Positions 46,869 to 61,100 of a stretch of 64,000 nucleotides of DNA are shown here, one piece after another; the stretch's first letter is position 1, and each line of letters begins with the position of its first letter. The stretch is from Cherax quadricarinatus (taxonomy: Eukaryota > Arthropoda > Malacostraca > Decapoda > Parastacidae). The position numbers were made by a program, and so were the translations under genes. The stretch lies in NCBI RefSeq assembly GCF_038502225.1, contig NC_091292.1, forward strand, positions 44,866,228-44,930,227, written 5' to 3'. The notes under the pieces are model-generated. The model made no database searches. It was not told the origin of the DNA and was given only the letters and a program-made list of their open reading frames with translations.

Positions 46869-47014
46869 CGCACCGTGTGAGAGTGTCCGGGTTGAGGTGA
46901 ATTGGATCACATATCGCGCTTCAAGTCTGGTTGGCTTCCTAGGTAGGTTAGATCTCTTCCCTCAGTAAGATGCAACTCCCTGTTGTTCTTTATTATCATC
47001 ATTTCCTGTGTGTG

Positions 47015-47395
47015 TGTGGCATGCTAAGAGTGTGCTACATATTGTGAGATGTATGTCACACACCAATATAGGCATGCCTATTAACCAGCGAACCAGGTGC
47101 TAAGGGTTTAACGATCAAAGGGAGCCCGTCGTTATACCAGTACTTCGGTTCAACCAGCCAATAACAAGGAAGCCAGCCAAAGCTGAGAAGGAATGTGGTA
47201 CACTCGTGAAAGCAACTTTGGCAGACTTGCCTTCACTGCTGGTCGTTCACGGTTCACCGTGTCTTCTGCTTGCATTTTCCTCATTGATCACCGTGTCTTA
47301 TGGTTGCTTTTGCCTCATTGTACATATTGTAAATACTGTACACAGGCTATAATACACGGTAAATACCCGCTTGTTTGGTGAAGGAAATATAATTC
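47015..47395 (+). mobile_element. Putative LTR copy (plus strand), TGTGGCATGC start
   Basis: It begins TGTGGCATGC (47015), then has AACCAGCGAACCAGG (about 47082), AGCCAATAACAAGGAAGCCA, TGTACATATTGT (about 47320) and GGTGAAGGAAATATAATTCA. These blocks occur in the same order in the minus-strand copy at 22995-23394. The 3' limit is uncertain. A following stretch to about 47560 may belong to it. No coding region lies beside it, so a solo LTR is likely. Confidence 0.5.
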
Positions 47396-47559
47396 AGTTA
47401 TTCTCTGAGTTCTTTTGCTTGTTTCGAAGTGGTAATCGCAATACTGCCAGGTGTGCAGGCCGTATCTACACCTGCGTTCGTAATACTGTATATAAAGTTT
47501 TACCCTCAGACACTACCACTGTTGCTGTTTCCAACAGAGTTTAAGTTTCTTCTACAATT

Positions 47560-47882
47560 TTGATCAAAGTTTCACTTAAAAGTGTTTTAATCAAAACTTT
47601 AACTGTCATCAAAATCTACCAAACTTATTAAGTTCACCATAAAAAGACTTACGTTCGATTTCCTCCAGTGAGTGGACTCATCCTCTTGATTTCTGGAAAA
47701 AAGTGAATCAGTTGCTCCACGACAAAAATTCACCAGAAATACCTTCATGTTTGAAAAAAATATACTGTCATTGTGCACATGTTTATAGAATTCTATTTCT
47801 CTCAAAATGACTTTCTTTTTCATGGCAACAGGAGCTTTATAATTTTTATTAATTTTTATTTTGATAAGATTAGGAAAACCTG
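47560..47882. other. A+T-rich spacer
   Basis: No supported gene. Short open frames on both strands have no recognisable content. Confidence 0.4.
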
Positions 47883-47987
<105 letters not shown>

Positions 47988-47997
47988 TATAAAGTCA

Positions 47998-48160
47998 CAT
48001 TCTATTGAAATGTGTCATGATCTTCGAAATGAACTACGATTCATTTCGCAATCTTCAAAACTATGACTCGTTTTGCGATCCTCAAAACAAACTGTGATTC
48101 TTTTTGTGATCTTTGGAATAAATTATGATGCGTTTTGCGAGCTTCAAAACTAACCGGAAT
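47998..48160. repeat. Degenerate repeat, unit about 33-36 bp (TTTTGCGATCTTCAAAAC)
   Basis: Four to five worn units carry ATTCATTTCGCAATCTTC, TCGTTTTGCGATCCTCAAAAC, TTTTTGTGATCTTTGG and GCGTTTTGCGAGCTTCAAAAC. Their divergence indicates an old array. Confidence 0.7.
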
Positions 48161-48356
48161 TCCCAGTCTGATAAAGAATACAATCATAACAAGTTTTTAA
48201 AAGTCACTTAATGTTCACTTTTATTAGTTTTCTTTAGCTACACTTCGTATTTTACCTGATATTTTATGTTCTATCATAAAGAAGACCATAAAACTCACCC
48301 TGGTTTATTGCATTTGAAAAATTCTGTTGGTGGAAGGTCATGTGGAACGCAGTGTG

Positions 48357-51116
48357 GAACAAACACATAGTGAGAGAACAAACACATAGTGAGAGAGCAA
48401 ACACATAGTGAGAGAACAAACACATAGTGAGAGAACAAACACATAGTGAGAGAACAAACACATAGTGAGAGAACAAACACATAGTGAGAGAACAAACACA
48501 TAGTGAGAGAACAAACACATAGTGAGAGAGCAAACACATAGTGAGAGAGCAAACACATAGTGAGAGAGCAAACACATAGTGAGAGAACAAACACATAGTG
48601 AGAGAACAAACACATAGTGAGAGAACAAACACATAGTGAGAGAACAAACACATAGTGAGAGAACAAACACATAGCGAGATAACAAACACATAGTGAGAGA
48701 ACAAACACATAGTGAGAGAACAAACACATAGCGAGATAACAAACACATAGTAAGAGAGCAAACACATAGTGGGAGAACAAACACATAGTGAGAGAACAAA
48801 CACATAGTGAAAGAACAAACACATAGCGAGAGAACAAACACATAGTGAGAGAACAAACACATAGTGAGAGAGCAAACACATAGTGGGAGAACAAACACAT
48901 AGTGAGAGAACAAACACATAGTGAAAGAACAAACACATAGCGAGAGAACAAACACATAGTGAGAGAAGAAACACATAGTGAAAGAACAAACACATAGCGA
49001 GAGAACAAACACATAGTGAAAGAACAAACACATAGTGAGAGAACAAACACATATTGAAAGAACAAACACATAGTGAGAGAACAAACACATAGCGAGAGAA
49101 CAAAAACATAGTGAGAGAACAAACACATAGTGAAAGAACAAACACATAGCGAGAGAACAAACACATAGTGAGAGAACAAACACATAGTGAAAGAACAAAC
49201 ACATAGCGAGAGAACAAACACATAGTGAGAGAACAAACACATAGTGAAAGAACAAACACATAGTGAGAGAACAAACACATAGTGAGAGAACAAACACATA
49301 GCGAGAGAACAAACACATAGTGAGAGAACAAACACATAGTGAAAGAACAAACACATAGTGAGAGAACAAACACATAGTGAGAGAACAAACACATTGTGAG
49401 AGAGCAAACACATAGTGGGAGAACAAACACATAGTGAGAGAACAAACACATAGTGAAAGAACAAACACATAGCGAGATAACAAACAAATAGTGAGAGAAC
49501 AAACACATAGTGAAAGAACAAACACATAGTGAGAGAATAAACACATAGTGAAAGAACAAACACATAGTGAGAGAACAAACACATAGCGAGAGAACAAACA
49601 CATAGTGAAAGAACAAACACATAGCGAGAGAACAAACATATAGCGAGAGAACAAACACATAGTGAAAGAACAAACTCATAGTGAGATAAGAAACACATAG
49701 TGAGAGAACAAACACATAGTGAAAGAACAAACACATAGCGAGAGAACAAACACATAGTGAGAGAACAAACACATAGAGAAAGAACAAACACATAGCGAGA
49801 GAACAAACACATAGTGATATAAGAAACACATAGTGAGAGAACAAACACAGTGAAAGACCAAACATAGTGAAAGAACAAACACATAGCGAGAGAACAAACA
49901 AATAGTGAGAGAACAAACACATAGAGAAAGAACAAACAAATAGTGAGAGAACAAACATATAGTGATATAAGAAACACATAGTGAGAGAACAAACACATAG
50001 TGAAAGAACAAACACAGTGAGAGAACAAACACAGTGAGAGAACAAACATAGTGAAAGAACAAACACATAGCGAGATAACAAACAAATAGTGAGAGAACAA
50101 ACACATAGTGAAAGAACAAACACATAGTGAGAGAATAAACACATAGTGAAAGAACAAACACATAGTGAGAGAACAAACACATAGCGAGAGAACAAACACA
50201 TAGTGAAAGAACAAACACATAGCGAGAGAACAAACATATAGCGAGAGAACAAACACATAGTGAAAGAACAAACTCATAGTGAGATAAGAAACACATAGTG
50301 AGAGAACAAACACATAGTGAAAGAACAAACACATAGCGAGAGAACAAACACATAGTGAGAGAACAAACACATAGTGAAAGAACAAACACATAGAGAGAGA
50401 ACAAACACATAGTGATATAAGAAACACAGTGAGAGAACAAACACATAGTGAAAGAACAAACACAGTGAGAGAACAAACACAGTGAGAGAACAAACATAGT
50501 GAAAGAACAAACACATAGCGAGATAACAAACAAATAATGAGAGAACAAACATATAGTGAAAGAACAAACACATAGTGAGAGAACAAGCACATATTGAAAG
50601 AACAAACACATAGTGAGAGAACAAACACATAGCGAGATAACAAACAAATAATGAGAGAACAAACACATAGTGAAAGAACAAACACATAGTGAGAGAATAA
50701 ACACATAGTGAAAGAACAAACACATAGTGAAAGAACAAACACATAGCGAGAGAACAAACACATAGCGAGAGAACAAACACATAGTGAAAGAACAAACACA
50801 TAGTGAGAGAATAAACACATAGTGAAAGAACAAACACATAGTGAAAGAACAAACACATAGCGAGAGAACAAACACATAGCGAGAGAACAAACACATAGTG
50901 AAAGAACAAACACACAGCGAGAGAACAAACACATAGTGAGAGAACAAACATATAGTGAAAGAACAAACACATAGTGAGAGAACAAACACATAGTGAAAGA
51001 ACAAACACATAGTGAGAGAACAAACACATAGTGAAAGAACAAACACACAGCGAGAGAACAAACACAGTGAGAGAAGAAACACACAGCGAGAGAACAAACA
51101 CATAGTTAGAGAACAA
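48357..51116. repeat. 19-bp minisatellite array (about 145 copies)
   Basis: The unit is AACACATAGTGAGAGAACA. Variants at one short site, TGAGAGAA, TGAAAGAA, CGAGAGAA and CGAGATAA, define a four-letter code along the array. The 48357-48660 end is uniform, and complexity rises rightward. A long block recurs at an offset of 598 bp (CGAGATAACAAACAAATAG at 49473 and 50071; AACTCATAGTGAGATAAG at 49673 and 50271). Since 19 is not a multiple of 3 and no frame has a stop on the minus strand, three overlapping long Cys/Leu/Phe frames appear. They are artefacts. Confidence 0.96.
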
Positions 51117-52099
51117 ACTGGAAGGACACTCGCCTTTACCAACTTTTATACTCCTCAAATAAGGGAATATTTAGTTTCTGAAATTTATCATAAGATTTAT
51201 ATTGGTGGAGTAAACAAGGTAATTTTCGCCTCTGCATTTGGAAAAACAATTGGTGTCACTCATCTGTTACCGTACCTTGAGCCCATTAATTTTCTAGTGA
51301 CAAACACTGATATCTTTAAGATAATACACAAAGAGAAGCAAATATATCATTAGTCTGAGGACATATTCCTTAACTGCCTCTCCACATGCTTACCAGCAAA
51401 ACCGAAATCATTAATCTTTTGCGACAAACGGCTCATTAGATCGGGGACACGACCCTTATCTGTCTCCAAATGTTTATCTGCATTAATATTTCTTAATAAA
51501 CATCTTATTTGTTTTTCAGTCTCCAAATGCATATCAGCGTATCCAGAACCCTCATTTTTACGTCTCTAAACATATCCTCCTCTGACAAAAACCAAAACTG
51601 AATGATTATAAAGTATTCATATCTACCGATATTATTTTGTTCAGTTTCCCCTCTCGAATAATTTTATGTGATTATTTAAACAGCGGAAAGACTATTTCTC
51701 TACCGAAATTATAAAGATATACCACAAGAAATTAAAAAAAAAGTTATCACATGTGGCACTTCGAGCCAGCCATTACAAACAGATCCAAAAATTTCACATA
51801 AACTAAGAAATAGTTGACCCCAAAGAAATTACATTAGCCAGTGAAAGTACATTGTTAGCCGTGGATGATTTGCCTTTAAAAATATCCACAAGTGAGGTGA
51901 TTCTTGATTCTTTCATGAAAGAAAGACATGATTACTCAAAATTTATTCCACGGCGTTCGTTTTAGTCTAACAATAATGTTATATGTCACACATTTTATTT
52001 TGTATAAAATTCGTGATCTCGGTGAAGTTGAGACTCTGGGTCGGCAAATATTGGGAAGAGTAAAGCGAAAGTGTAATTAAAATGATTAACAGAGATATA
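51117..52099. other. A+T-rich, possible eroded Polinton flank
   Basis: Short open pieces exist on the plus strand (about 51123-51353) and on the minus strand (51532-51350). Neither resembles a family I know. By position they could be worn Polinton genes beside the integrase relic. Confidence 0.35.
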
Positions 52100-52900
52100 A
52101 CTACTGTTGGGTCTTTAGGTGGTATCAAAGGTTATATGACGCTGCTAAGATCAGTCCAGCCATAAACCTGGAAGATGTCATGGATTTCCTAAGCCTAGAA
52201 AACGTGATATAAGCGAAAAGATTACCTAGCAGACATATTCTAGATTCAAAGCTAAATATAATTTTAACGTGAGCCATCGGCGATATGTCATGATCACCCA
52301 TAAGAATGTTCTCGTTTTTTAATAAATATGCTAACAAGATACAAACAAGAATCGCTGAAAAAGAAAGATGCTTTGGGTAATTTAGAAGCATTAAAGATAA
52401 TTTTAGAGAAAATTCGAAAGCAATATCAAGGCTTTTTTCAGACAAAGGCACAGAATTTCTCAATAAATTATCTGAAGACCAAACGCATTAAGATTTATCA
52501 GGTATTTTGAAACGAGACAAAAACTTTCATTACTTAGAAGTACCTAACAACTTCTAATATACTGAAATACGCACCTTTCTCACGCAATAATAGAAAAACA
52601 TAGAATAACTTCACTGGACGAAATTCAGAAGCAGTTTCAAATAAGCTATAAATAACGAGGTTTTATCAAAAAATACGCTAGACAGAGATTGTCTGTAGGA
52701 GAGACAGTACGTGTGGTGCTTAATCAGAGAATCTCTAAATTTAATCGTGGATTTCATAATTATAAAACCCACGATTACTGATTATATATGTTAATAAGAG
52801 CTTTTTAATATATCTAAAACTAATACTTCTCAACCTGAGATGATATATTATTTTAGTTGTAGGTCAGAAAAATGAGAAGAAAGATATTTTACCGAGTGAT
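52100..52900 (+). pseudogene. Polinton/Maverick integrase relic
   Basis: Plus-strand frames broken by several stops and shifts keep the order of a Polinton (retroviral-type) integrase. A start region at about 52109-52215 (GGIKGYM and, in the next frame, YDAAK, with an LEDVMDFLS-like helix) corresponds to the usual 'GG...LY.AAK' opening. FNKYANK lies at about 52317-52340. The core stretch leads to SDKGTEFLNKL (52438-52470), containing the catalytic Glu context. A C-terminal beta-rich segment, SVGETVRVVLNQ, lies at about 52692-52728. The first catalytic Asp region is degraded. It is unmistakably dead. Identity rests on motif order and is my inference. Confidence 0.7.
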
Positions 52901-53341
52901 TTATAAAAGTTACGATTCATCCTTTAATTCGTGGCTCGAAAAGTGGGATTTGTTTATAGAATTGGAAAATCTTTCCTCGCAATACATAATTTATTACTTA
53001 TTCTCGGTGGTTTAAAACTGTCACTGAAAAATCCATATAAATTGCATATATGAGATACTTAAGAATCTTTTCAAGAAGAAATTAACAACAGAACTAACTA
53101 TTATTATAAAAAATCACACAAAAAATTATTTGGCTTGTAAATGGATTAGTTGTGAACGAAAGAAAAATACTTATTAAGCATTAGAAGATGAAATTTATTG
53201 AATATTGTGCCACTATTTGTAGCCAATATCACTACTAGATTCTTTAGTAAATCACAAAGAAATTTTAGCTCATTACAACATCCTTTATGAACCGTAAATT
53301 AAATAAAACCCTTTTGTCCAAGCAACACTTAACACAGAGTC

Positions 53342-53605
53342 ATGGGAAGAGACAGTGAACCCTGGCAGAGTGTCTCCCAAGACTTACACGAGTGGAACTC
53401 GCAGTTCTCTGACTACTACCAGATGTGTAGAAAAGGTAGAGGCAGCTCATCCCACTACCACTTAAGAGTTTTACCCAGTAATACTGATTATTCCAAGTCA
53501 TTGATTTGTTGGGAGGAGAATGGAGGCCTTACTAGTCGTCCTATTTCCAGACAAACTATTATTGAAATAGTATTTAATATTTTAGAAGAAAATCTCGAGA
53601 AATGA
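53342..53605 (+). CDS. Unidentified 87-codon open frame
   Basis: ATG at 53342 (GTCATGGGA context) to TGA at 53605. The protein is mixed in composition, with no low-complexity bias, no membrane segment and no motif I recognise. It contains a WNSQFSDYYQMC stretch and an amphipathic C-terminal helix (IIEIVFNILEENLEK). It stands between the integrase and capsid relics, so it could be a surviving small Polinton gene or an exon-like chance frame. Surrounding frames are full of stops, which makes its openness mildly notable. Confidence 0.3.
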   Translation: MGRDSEPWQSVSQDLHEWNSQFSDYYQMCRKGRGSSSHYHLRVLPSNTDYSKSLICWEENGGLTSRPISRQTIIEIVFNILEENLEK

Positions 53606-53689
53606 GAACGTTTTAGAAGAATACAATTAGTTGGGTTTCCTATTAGGCGAGTGTATACATTATTTGCGTCTTAATGATGTAATTTAGTA

Positions 53690-54600
53690 GAGGTCATAGG
53701 GGAGTTTGGGTATGATGACTGCATATGTTTTGTATGTGAGGAGCAATGGTAGTACAGAGATGTTCCCAGATAGTAAACTATCATACTTCATCATTAAGCT
53801 TTATACACCTATAACATTGTAGAATAAAACTTCCATACGAGGTGGCCTGGAAGAACGTAGGTCATCCCAAGACCCATTTTATACCAAATAATGATATGAC
53901 TATAAGAATCTGTATTCGGTATTTAAATGCCAAATCAGAATTAAACACATTTGAAATGCCCGTTATTATTTGAGGTGATGTACCGAGATTTCTTGAAGTC
54001 ATTAATGTAGGAGATATTAATGAAAATGTGGCTTTCTATTTAAATATCAATTAAGAGTTAGTATTCCACCAGATTCTATTGTTTTAGCTTATCATCCTGG
54101 AATTAATATTGTTAATAACAGTCAAGAACATAATCGTTATTGAGGATTATGCATTTACGAATGGGAATCAAATAAGTGAGTAGTTGGGAGTTGAACTTGT
54201 GGCAGTGCCTGATTTGCTGGCAATCGTGTTATTACGATTTCGTGAGTTACGAATGGGAATTTAGGGCTGTCGGTTGGTACACAAGAATCTGACATGTGAG
54301 AGTTTGAACCCGATACATATTATAATTTGTACATATTTATGAAAACCAAAAACAAACAAGAAGTTAAAACGGATAGGATCAGAGCCGAAAATCCTCCAAA
54401 ACCAGAATCGGGGAAAAATTACATACTTATATACAGTGACCTCATGTGACCTGTTAATTTTGGTTACTGGTTAGTATCTCTTTTGGGTTTAGCAGATATA
54501 AACGTATTAAGAAGTAATTATGAGCCAACGATGTATGAACCTATTAATACAAAGATTACTGAACAATTATTACAACCAAATTCCAGAATTCCAAGAAATT
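53690..54600 (+). pseudogene. Polinton penton/minor capsid protein relic
   Basis: Around 53756-53810 the plus strand reads EMFPDSKLSYFIIKLYTP. This follows the N-terminal pattern of Polinton and adinto-like minor capsid (penton) proteins, '..FP.N..S.F..KL..PI.L'. Further pieces in shifting frames fit the same protein: VSIPPDSIVLAYHPG (about 54058-54105), a region near 54180-54310, and YILIYSDL (about 54421-54446) followed by a stretch like '..LLR.V.......YEP..Y.P'. More than six stops and shifts separate them. With the integrase it supports one decayed element. Confidence 0.55.
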
Positions 54601-54708
54601 CTGCCTAACGCGGTCACCATTTTTGTTGTGGTGTTAGATGAGATTAGGCTGTTGCACTGAAAGTGTAATGTATGAGAACTGAGGCAGGAAAACTGAATTG
54701 GGCTACAT

Positions 54709-54779
<71 letters not shown>

Positions 54780-54900
54780 CTCTCCCCATATCCTTCTGTC
54801 ACTCACAGTTTTAGAATTTCGAAGAATTCTATCCCACACTGCCACCATTTTTGTTATGGATGTTATGGGGAATGAAAAGGACTGGAATAATAGAAGTCTA
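54575..54900. repeat. Imperfect direct repeat around (CA)n
   Basis: A block of about 55 bp (AATTCCAAGAAATTCTGCC ... CACCATTTTTGTTGTGG, 54576-54630) recurs with changes at about 54814-54865 (AATTTCGAAGAATTCTATCC ... CACCATTTTTGTTATGG). The (CA)n microsatellite lies between them. Both blocks contain AATTCTNNCCNAAC and GCCACCATTTTTGTT-like cores. Confidence 0.7.
54710..54777. repeat. (CA)n microsatellite, 68 bp
   Basis: Pure AC/CA dinucleotide repeat with no interruption. Confidence 0.98.
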
Positions 54901-55145
54901 TGCTCTGGTAGCGTTGTAACTGAGATATTGTTGCATGGGTCTGCAAGGCAGAGGTCCAGCCTCTAAAAGGTCAAGCTGCTAACTGCCTCTAAAACAGAGA
55001 CTTGCGGAGAAATGTGAATTTGATGGTGTCACAGGGTACACACTCCGTGCTGACCTTCATGCTGCTCGAGCACTAGTGGAATGAATTACGTAAATACATA
55101 TGGTAGTATTAATAGCATTAACATTATATTAACAGTATTTACATA
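54901..55145. other. Short unique spacer
   Basis: No gene seen. It contains GCAGAGGTCCAGCCTCTAAAAGGTCAAGC and a short near-repeat of CTCTAAAA, with nothing recognisable. Confidence 0.4.
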
Positions 55146-58100
55146 AACGCAACAGCAACAACTCTGGTGATCATGACAAACACAACAGCAACAACACGGG
55201 TGAACATGACATAAACACAACAGCAACAACACTGGTGATCACGACATAAACACAACAGCAACAACACTGGTGATCACGACATAAACACAACAGCAACAAC
55301 ACTGGTGATAACATAAAAACAACAACAACAACAACACTGGTGGTCATGAAATAAACACAACAGCAACAACACTGGTGATCACGACATAAACACAATAGCA
55401 ACAACACTGGTGATCACGACATAAACACAATAGCAACAACACTGGTGATAACATAAAAACAACAACAACAACACTGGTGATCATGACATAAACCCAATAG
55501 CAACAACACTGGTGATCACGACATAAACACAACAGCAGCAACAACACTGGTGATCACGACATAAACCCAATAGCAACAACACTGGTGATCACGACATAAA
55601 CACAACAGCAACAACACTGGTGATCATGACATAAACACAACAGCTACAACACTGGTGATCACGACATAAACAAAACAGCAACAACACTGGTGATCACGAC
55701 ATTAACACAACAGCAACAACACTGGTGATCACGACATTAACACAACAGCAGCAACACTGGTGATCACGACATAAACACAACAGCAACAACACTGCTGATC
55801 ATGACATAAACACAACAGCAACAACACTGGTGATCACGACATTAACACAACAGCAACAACACTGGTGATCACGACATAAACACAACAGCAACAACACTGG
55901 TGATCACGACATAAACACAATAGCAACAACACTGGTGATAACATAAAAACAACAACAACACTGGTGATCATGACATAAACCCAATAGCAACAACACTGGT
56001 GATCACGACATAAACACAACAGCAGCAACAACACTGGTGATCACGACATAAACCCAATAGCAACAACACTGGTGATCACGACATAAACACAACAGCAACA
56101 ACACTGGTGATCATGACATAAACACAACAGCTACAACACTGGTGATCACGACATAAACAAAACAGCAACAACACTGGTGATCACGACATTAACACAACAG
56201 CAACAACACTGGTGATCACGACATTAACACAACAGCAGCAACACTGGTGATCACGACATAAACACAACAGCAACAACACTGGTGATCATGACATAAACAC
56301 AACAGCAACAACACTGGTGATCACGACATTAACACAACAGCAACAACACTGGTGATCACGACATAAACACAACAGCAACAACACTGGTGATCACGACATT
56401 AACACAACAACAACACTGGTGATCACGACATAAACACAACAGCAACAACACTGGTGATCACGACATTAACACAACAACAACAACACTTGTGATCACGACA
56501 TAAACACAACAACAACAACACTGGTGATCATGACATAAACACAACAGCAACAACACTGGTGATCACGACATTAACACAACAGCAACAACACTGGTGATCA
56601 TGACATAAACACAATAACAACAAAACTGGAGATCATGACATAAACACAACAGCAACAACACTGGTGATCACGACATAAACCCAATAGCAGCAACACTGGT
56701 GATCATGACATAAACACAACAGCAACAACACTGGTGATCACGACATGAACACAACAACAACAACACTGGTGATCACGATATAAACACAACAGCAAAAACA
56801 CTGGTGATCATGACATAAACACAATAACAACAACACTGGTTATCATGACATAAACACAATAGCAACACCACTGGTGATAACATAAAAACAACAACAACAA
56901 CACTGGTGATCATGACATAAACACAACAGCAACAACACTGGTGATAGCGACATAAACACAACAACAACAAAACTGGTGATCAAGACATAAACACAATAGC
57001 AACAACACTGGTGATAACATAAAAACAACAACAACAACACTGGTGATCATGACATAAACACAACAGCAACAACACTGGTAATAGCGACATAAACACAACA
57101 ACAACAAAACTGGTGATCAAGACATAAACACAATAGCAACAACACTGGTGATCATGACATAAACACAACAGCAACAACACTGGTGATAACGACATAAACA
57201 CACAGCAACAACACTGGTGATCACGACATAATCACAACAACAACACTGGTGATAACGACATAAACACAACAGCAACAACACTGGTGATCATGACATAAAC
57301 ACAATAACAACAACACTGGTGATCATGACATAAACACAACAGCAACAACACTGGTGATAACATAAAAACAACAACAACAACAACACTGGTGGTCATGAAA
57401 TAAACACAACAGCAACAACACTGGTGATCACGACATAAACACAATAGCAACAACACTGGTGATCACGACATAAACACAATAGCAACAACACTGGTGATAA
57501 CATAAAAACAACAACAACAACACTGGTGATCATGACATAAACCCATTAGCAACAACACTGGTGATCACGACATAAACACAACAGCAGCAACAACACTGGT
57601 GATCACGACATAAACATAATAGCAACAACACTGGTGATCACGACATAAACACAACAGAAACAACACTGGTAATCATGACATAAACACAACAGCTACAACA
57701 CTGGTGATCACGACATAAACACAACAACAACAACACTGGTGATCACGACATTAACACAACAGCAACAACACTGGTGATCACGACATTAACACAACAGCAG
57801 CAACACTGGTGATCACGACATAAACACAACAGCAACAACACTGGTGATCATGACATAAACACAACAGCAACAACACTGGTGATCACGACATTAACACAAC
57901 AGCAACAACACTGGTGATCACGACATAAACACAACAGCAACAACACTGGTGATCACGACATTAACACAACAACAACACTGGTGATCACGACATAAACACA
58001 ACAGCAACAACACTGGTGATCACGACATTAACACAACAACAACAACACTGGTGATCACGACATAAACACAACAACAACAACACTGGTGATCATGACATAA

Positions 58101-61100
58101 ACACAACAGCAACAACACTGGTGATCACGACATTAACACAACAGCAACAACACTGGTGATCATGACATAAACACAACAACAACAACACTGGTGATCACGA
58201 CATAAACACAACAACAACAACAACACTGGTGATCACGATATAAACACAACAGCAAAAACACTGGTGATCATGACATAAACACAATAACAACAACACTGGT
58301 TATCATGACATAAACACAATAGCAACACCACTGGTGATAACATAAAAACAACAACAACAACACTGGTGATCATTACATAAACACAACAGCAACAACACTG
58401 GTGATAGCGACATAAACACAACAACAACAAAACTGGTGATCAAGACATAAACACAATAGCAACAACACTGGTGATAACATAAAAACAACAACAACAACAC
58501 TGGTGATCATGACATAAACACAACAGCAACAACACTGGTGATAGCGACATAAACACAACAACAACAAAACTGGTGATCAAGACATATACACAATAGCAAC
58601 AACACTGGTGATCATGACATAAACACAACAGCAAGAACACTGGTGATAACGACATAAACACACAGCAACAACACTGGTGATCACGACATAAACACAACAA
58701 CAACAACACTGGTGATAACGACATAAACACAACAGCAGCAACACTGGTGATCATGACATCAACACAATAACAACAACACTGGTGATCATGACATAAACAC
58801 AACAGCAACAACACTGGTGATCAAGACATAAACCCAATAGCAACAACACTGCTGATCACGACATAAACACAACACCAACAACACTAGTGATCATGACATA
58901 AACACAACAGCAAAAACACCGGTGATCACGACCTAAACAAAACAGCAACAACACTGGTGATCATGACATTAACACAACAGCAACAACACTGGTGATCACG
59001 ACATTAACACAACAGCAACAACACTGGTGATCACGACATAAACACAATAGCAACAACACTGGTGATAACATAAAAACAACAACACTGGTGATCATGACAT
59101 AAACACAACAGCAACAACACTGGTGATAGCGACATAAACACAACAACAACAAAACTGGTGATCAAGACATAAACACAATAGCCAACAACACTGGTGATCA
59201 TGACATAAACACAAGAACAACACTGGTGATCATGACATAAACACAACAGAAACAACACTGGTGATCACGACATAAACACAACAACAACAACACATGTGGT
59301 CACGACATAAACATAACAGCAACAACACTGGTGATCACGACATAAACACAACAACAACAACACTGGTGATATCGACATAAACACAACAGCAACAACACTG
59401 GTGATCACGACATAAACACAACAACAACAACACTGGTGATCACGACATAAACACAACAGCAAAAACACTGGTGATCATGACATAAACACAATAACAACAA
59501 CACTGGTGATCATGACATAAACACAACAGCAACAACACTGGTGATCACGACATAACACAATATCAACACCACTGGTGATAACATAAAAACAACAACAACA
59601 ACACTGGTGACCATGACATAAACACAACAGCAACAACACTGGTGATCACGACATTAACACAACAGCAACAACACTGGTGATCACGACATAAACACAACAG
59701 CAACAACACTGGTGATCACGACATTAACACAACAACAACAACACTGGTGATCACGACATAAACACAACAGCAACAACACTGGTGATCACGACATTAACAC
59801 AACAACAACAACACTGGTGATCACGACATAAACACAACAACAACAACACTGGTGATCATGACATAAACACAACAGCAACAACACTGGTGATCACGACATT
59901 AACACAACAGCAACAACACTGGTGATCATGACATAAAAACAACAACAACAACACTGGTGATCACGACATAAACACAACAACAACAACACTGGTGATCACG
60001 ATATAAACACAACAGCAAAAACACTGGTGATCATGACATAAACACGATAACAACAACACTGGTTATCATGACATAAACACAATAGCAACACCACTGGTGA
60101 TAACATAAAAACCACAACAACAACACTGGTGATCATGACATAAACACAACAGCAACAACACTGGTGATAGCGACATAAACACAACAACAACAAAACTGGT
60201 GATCAAGACATAAACACAATAGCAACAACACTGGTGATAACATAAAAACAACAACAACAACACTGGTGATCATGACATAAACACAACAGCAACAACACTG
60301 GTGATAGCGACATAAACACAACAACAACAAAACTGGTGATCAAGACATATACACAATAGCAACAACACTGGTGATCATGACATAAACACAACAGCAAGAA
60401 CACTGGTGATAACGACATAAACACACAGCAACAACACTGATGATCACGACATAAACACAACAACAACAACACTGGTGATAACGACATAAACACAACAGCA
60501 ACAACACTGGTGATCATGACATAAACACAATAACAACAACACTGGTGATCATGACATAAACACAACAGCAACAACACTGGTGATCACGACATCAACCCAA
60601 TAGCAACAACACTGGTGATCACGACATAAACACAACACCAACAACACTAGTGATCATGACATAAACACAACAGCAACAACACCGGTGATCACGACCTAAA
60701 CAAAACAGCAACAACACTGGTGATCACGACATTAACACAACAGCAACAACACTGGTGATCACGACATTAACACAACAGCAACAACACTGGTGATCACGAC
60801 ATAAACACAATAGCAACAACACTGGTGATAACATAAAAACAACAACACTGGTGATCATGACATAAACACAACAGCAACAACACTGGTGATAGCGACATAA
60901 ACACAACAACAACAACAAAACTGGTGATCAAGACATAAACACAATAGCCAACAACACTGGTGATCATGACATAAACACAACAACAACACTGGTGATCATG
61001 ACATAAACACAACAGAAACAACACTGGTGATCACGACAAAAACACAACAACAACAACACTGGTGGTCACGACATAAGCATAACAGCAACAACACTGGTGA

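Noticed and set aside
48264..51158. Three overlapping minus-strand frames of 440-929 codons rich in Cys, Leu and Phe, looking like membrane proteins
   Set aside because: A 19-bp unit without stops on that strand gives the same 19-residue period in all three frames. Apparent hydrophobicity is a property of the monomer.
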